From: Verrucomicrobiota bacterium
Lineage (GTDB): Bacteria > Verrucomicrobiota > Verrucomicrobiia > Verrucomicrobiales > Akkermansiaceae
Length of the DNA: 5,778 nt
NCBI GenBank assembly: GCA_026397695.1
Contig: JAPLUJ010000170.1
Location: forward strand, 1-5,778
Reading direction: 5' to 3'
A program made the position numbers and the translations under genes. Below the pieces are notes generated by a model. The model made no database searches, was not told where the DNA came from, and saw nothing but the letters and a program-made list of their open reading frames with translations. Shown here piece after piece: positions 4,650 to 5,778 of the stretch (the stretch's first letter is position 1; each line of letters opens with the position of its first letter).

Positions 4650-5778
4650 ATGGACAGCATCTCATCCCGTATTGCCAAGGTTTCCCCATCCCTCACACTG
4701 GCCGTCACCGCACAGGCCAAAGCGATGCTCGCCCGAGGCGAGGAAGTGTACGCCCTCGCTGGTGGCGAACCCGAAGTGGACACTCCGGAGTTCATCAAGG
4801 AGGCCGCCATTCAGGCACTTCGTGACGGCCGGACGAAATACACGCCCGCCGGTGGGATTCCGGAACTGCGGGAGGCCCTTGCCGCCAAGTTTCTCACTGA
4901 CAACCACCTCACCTATGCCGCCCAGCAAATCTGCGTGACCGGCGGTGCGAAGATGGCCTGCTTCAATGCCATCCTTGCCGTGATTGAAGACGGCGACGAG
5001 GTGATCATACCATCGCCGTATTGGGTCTCTTATCCGGAAATGGTGCGCCTCGCCGGTGGTGTGCCGGTGATCGTGGATACCAAGGAATCCGCCGGTTGGA
5101 AAATGACCCCCGATCAATTCGAGGAAGCCATGACTCCGGCCACCAAGATGGTCATCCTCAACTCACCCGGCAATCCTACCGGTGCCGTTTATACCGCGGA
5201 CGAACTGCGTGCTTTGGGCGACATCGCGCTGGAAGAGGAAATCATCATCCTGTCGGATGAAATCTACGAAAAACTCGTGTATGGCGAGTCCAAGCATGTC
5301 TCCATCGCCGCCCTCAGCGAGGCGCTTTACAACCTCACCATCACCATCAACGGGTTTTCCAAAGCGTATTCCATGACCGGGTGGCGCCTGGGCTACACGG
5401 CGGCTCCAAAGCCGATGGCCGAGGCGATCGAGAAGATCCAGAACCACACGATTTCCAATGCCAACACCTTCTCCCAATACGGCGCGCTCGCCGCGTTGCA
5501 GAGCGACCAGTCGTTCGTCGAGGACCTCCGATGCGAATATGATGTGAAGCGCCAATTTGTGTTGGCCCGCCTCAAGGCGCTCCAAAATATCCGTGTGGTC
5601 GAACCGATGGGCGCGTTTTACTTCTTCGTTTACACCGGCAACACCGGCCTGAAATCGCTCAACCTCTGTGACAAATTGTTATCCCGCTACAAGGTGGCGG
5701 CGGTGCCGGGCATCGCGTTCGGCTTCGACGAGGGCATCCGTCTCAGCTACTGCACCACGCTTGACGTCCTCAACGAGG
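4650..5778 (+). CDS. PLP-dependent aspartate/prephenate-type aminotransferase (3' end outside window)
   Basis: A fold-type I, class I aminotransferase, most like the gamma subgroup of aspartate aminotransferases (aspC/aspB/aatA of thermophiles and many bacteria). It transfers the amino group between aspartate and 2-oxoglutarate with pyridoxal phosphate in the cytosol; some members also use prephenate for aromatic synthesis. Visible signatures are GGEPEVDTPEF (38-48), KYTPAGGIPELR (63-74), SPYWVSYPEM (122-131), NSPGNPTG (171-178), SDEIYEKLVY (202-211), the PLP lysine Lys238 in NGFSKAYSMTGWRLGY (234-249) with phosphate-binding Arg246, and substrate-carboxylate Arg364 in IRLSYCT. 376 codons are present and the frame is open at the window edge. 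Relatives are about 385-400 residues, so only a short tail is missing. The ATG at 4650 begins the usual N-terminus (SRIAKVSPSLTLAVTAQAK). GAG at 4642-4644 is a weak ribosome site. Confidence 0.95.
   Translation, partial: MDSISSRIAKVSPSLTLAVTAQAKAMLARGEEVYALAGGEPEVDTPEFIKEAAIQALRDGRTKYTPAGGIPELREALAAKFLTDNHLTYAAQQICVTGGAKMACFNAILAVIEDGDEVIIPSPYWVSYPEMVRLAGGVPVIVDTKESAGWKMTPDQFEEAMTPATKMVILNSPGNPTGAVYTADELRALGDIALEEEIIILSDEIYEKLVYGESKHVSIAALSEALYNLTITINGFSKAYSMTGWRLGYTAAPKPMAEAIEKIQNHTISNANTFSQYGALAALQSDQSFVEDLRCEYDVKRQFVLARLKALQNIRVVEPMGAFYFFVYTGNTGLKSLNLCDKLLSRYKVAAVPGIAFGFDEGIRLSYCTTLDVLNE

Noticed and set aside
4662..5117. 151-codon minus-strand frame inside the aminotransferase gene
   Set aside because: It is fully antisense to conserved aminotransferase motifs and has no recognisable domain.
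1..5778. tRNA or rRNA genes, CRISPR arrays, insertion sequences or transposase genes
   Set aside because: I saw no cloverleaf with conserved TTCGA arm, no regularly spaced repeat array, no transposase motif and no terminal inverted repeats with target duplication.

Overview
The window is GC-rich bacterial DNA with a chromosomal character. It carries two housekeeping amino-acid genes, a pair of genes for SAM-binding proteins and a small lipoprotein gene, plus unusually repeat-rich intergenic DNA. Most starts lack a good Shine-Dalgarno sequence. The gene content, the weak ribosome binding sites and the GC-rich intergenic hairpins remind me of Verrucomicrobiota (Luteolibacter/Haloferula-like), but nothing here proves the phylum.

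Layout: 1-258 is the C-terminal tail of an unidentified plus-strand protein, rich in Pro, Glu and Asp. It converges on aroB (268-1347, minus), which encodes 3-dehydroquinate synthase of the shikimate pathway. The DNA from 1348 to 2077 holds no intact gene. It contains a short tandem repeat, a doubled hairpin-forming repeat, and the contiguous middle of a decayed type II toxin-antitoxin operon: a Phd/YefM-like antitoxin C-terminus at 1646-1789 overlapping a RelE/ParE-like toxin N-terminus at 1770-1922. After that comes a short AT-rich stretch with a 9-bp direct repeat.

Two plus-strand genes, probably one operon, follow: a spermidine-synthase-fold protein (2078-2818) that lacks the usual polyamine-synthase active-site motif, and a methyltransferase with a regulatory domain (2840-4195). 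They converge on a 56-residue lipoprotein gene (4207-4377, minus), with a hairpin over the junction. The divergent spacer 4378-4649 is packed with inverted repeats, including a possible H-type pseudoknot next to a bulged 11-bp hairpin. The window ends inside a class I gamma-type aspartate aminotransferase (4650 to beyond 5778).

How they may work together: AroB supplies the aromatic pathway, and aminotransferases of the last gene's subgroup sometimes also transaminate prephenate, so a shared role in aromatic synthesis is possible but unproven. The two SAM-fold proteins probably act together on an unknown substrate. I do not see a complete new system. The most interesting items are the toxin-antitoxin slice, which is too short for normal ORF cut-offs, and the structured spacer before the aminotransferase.
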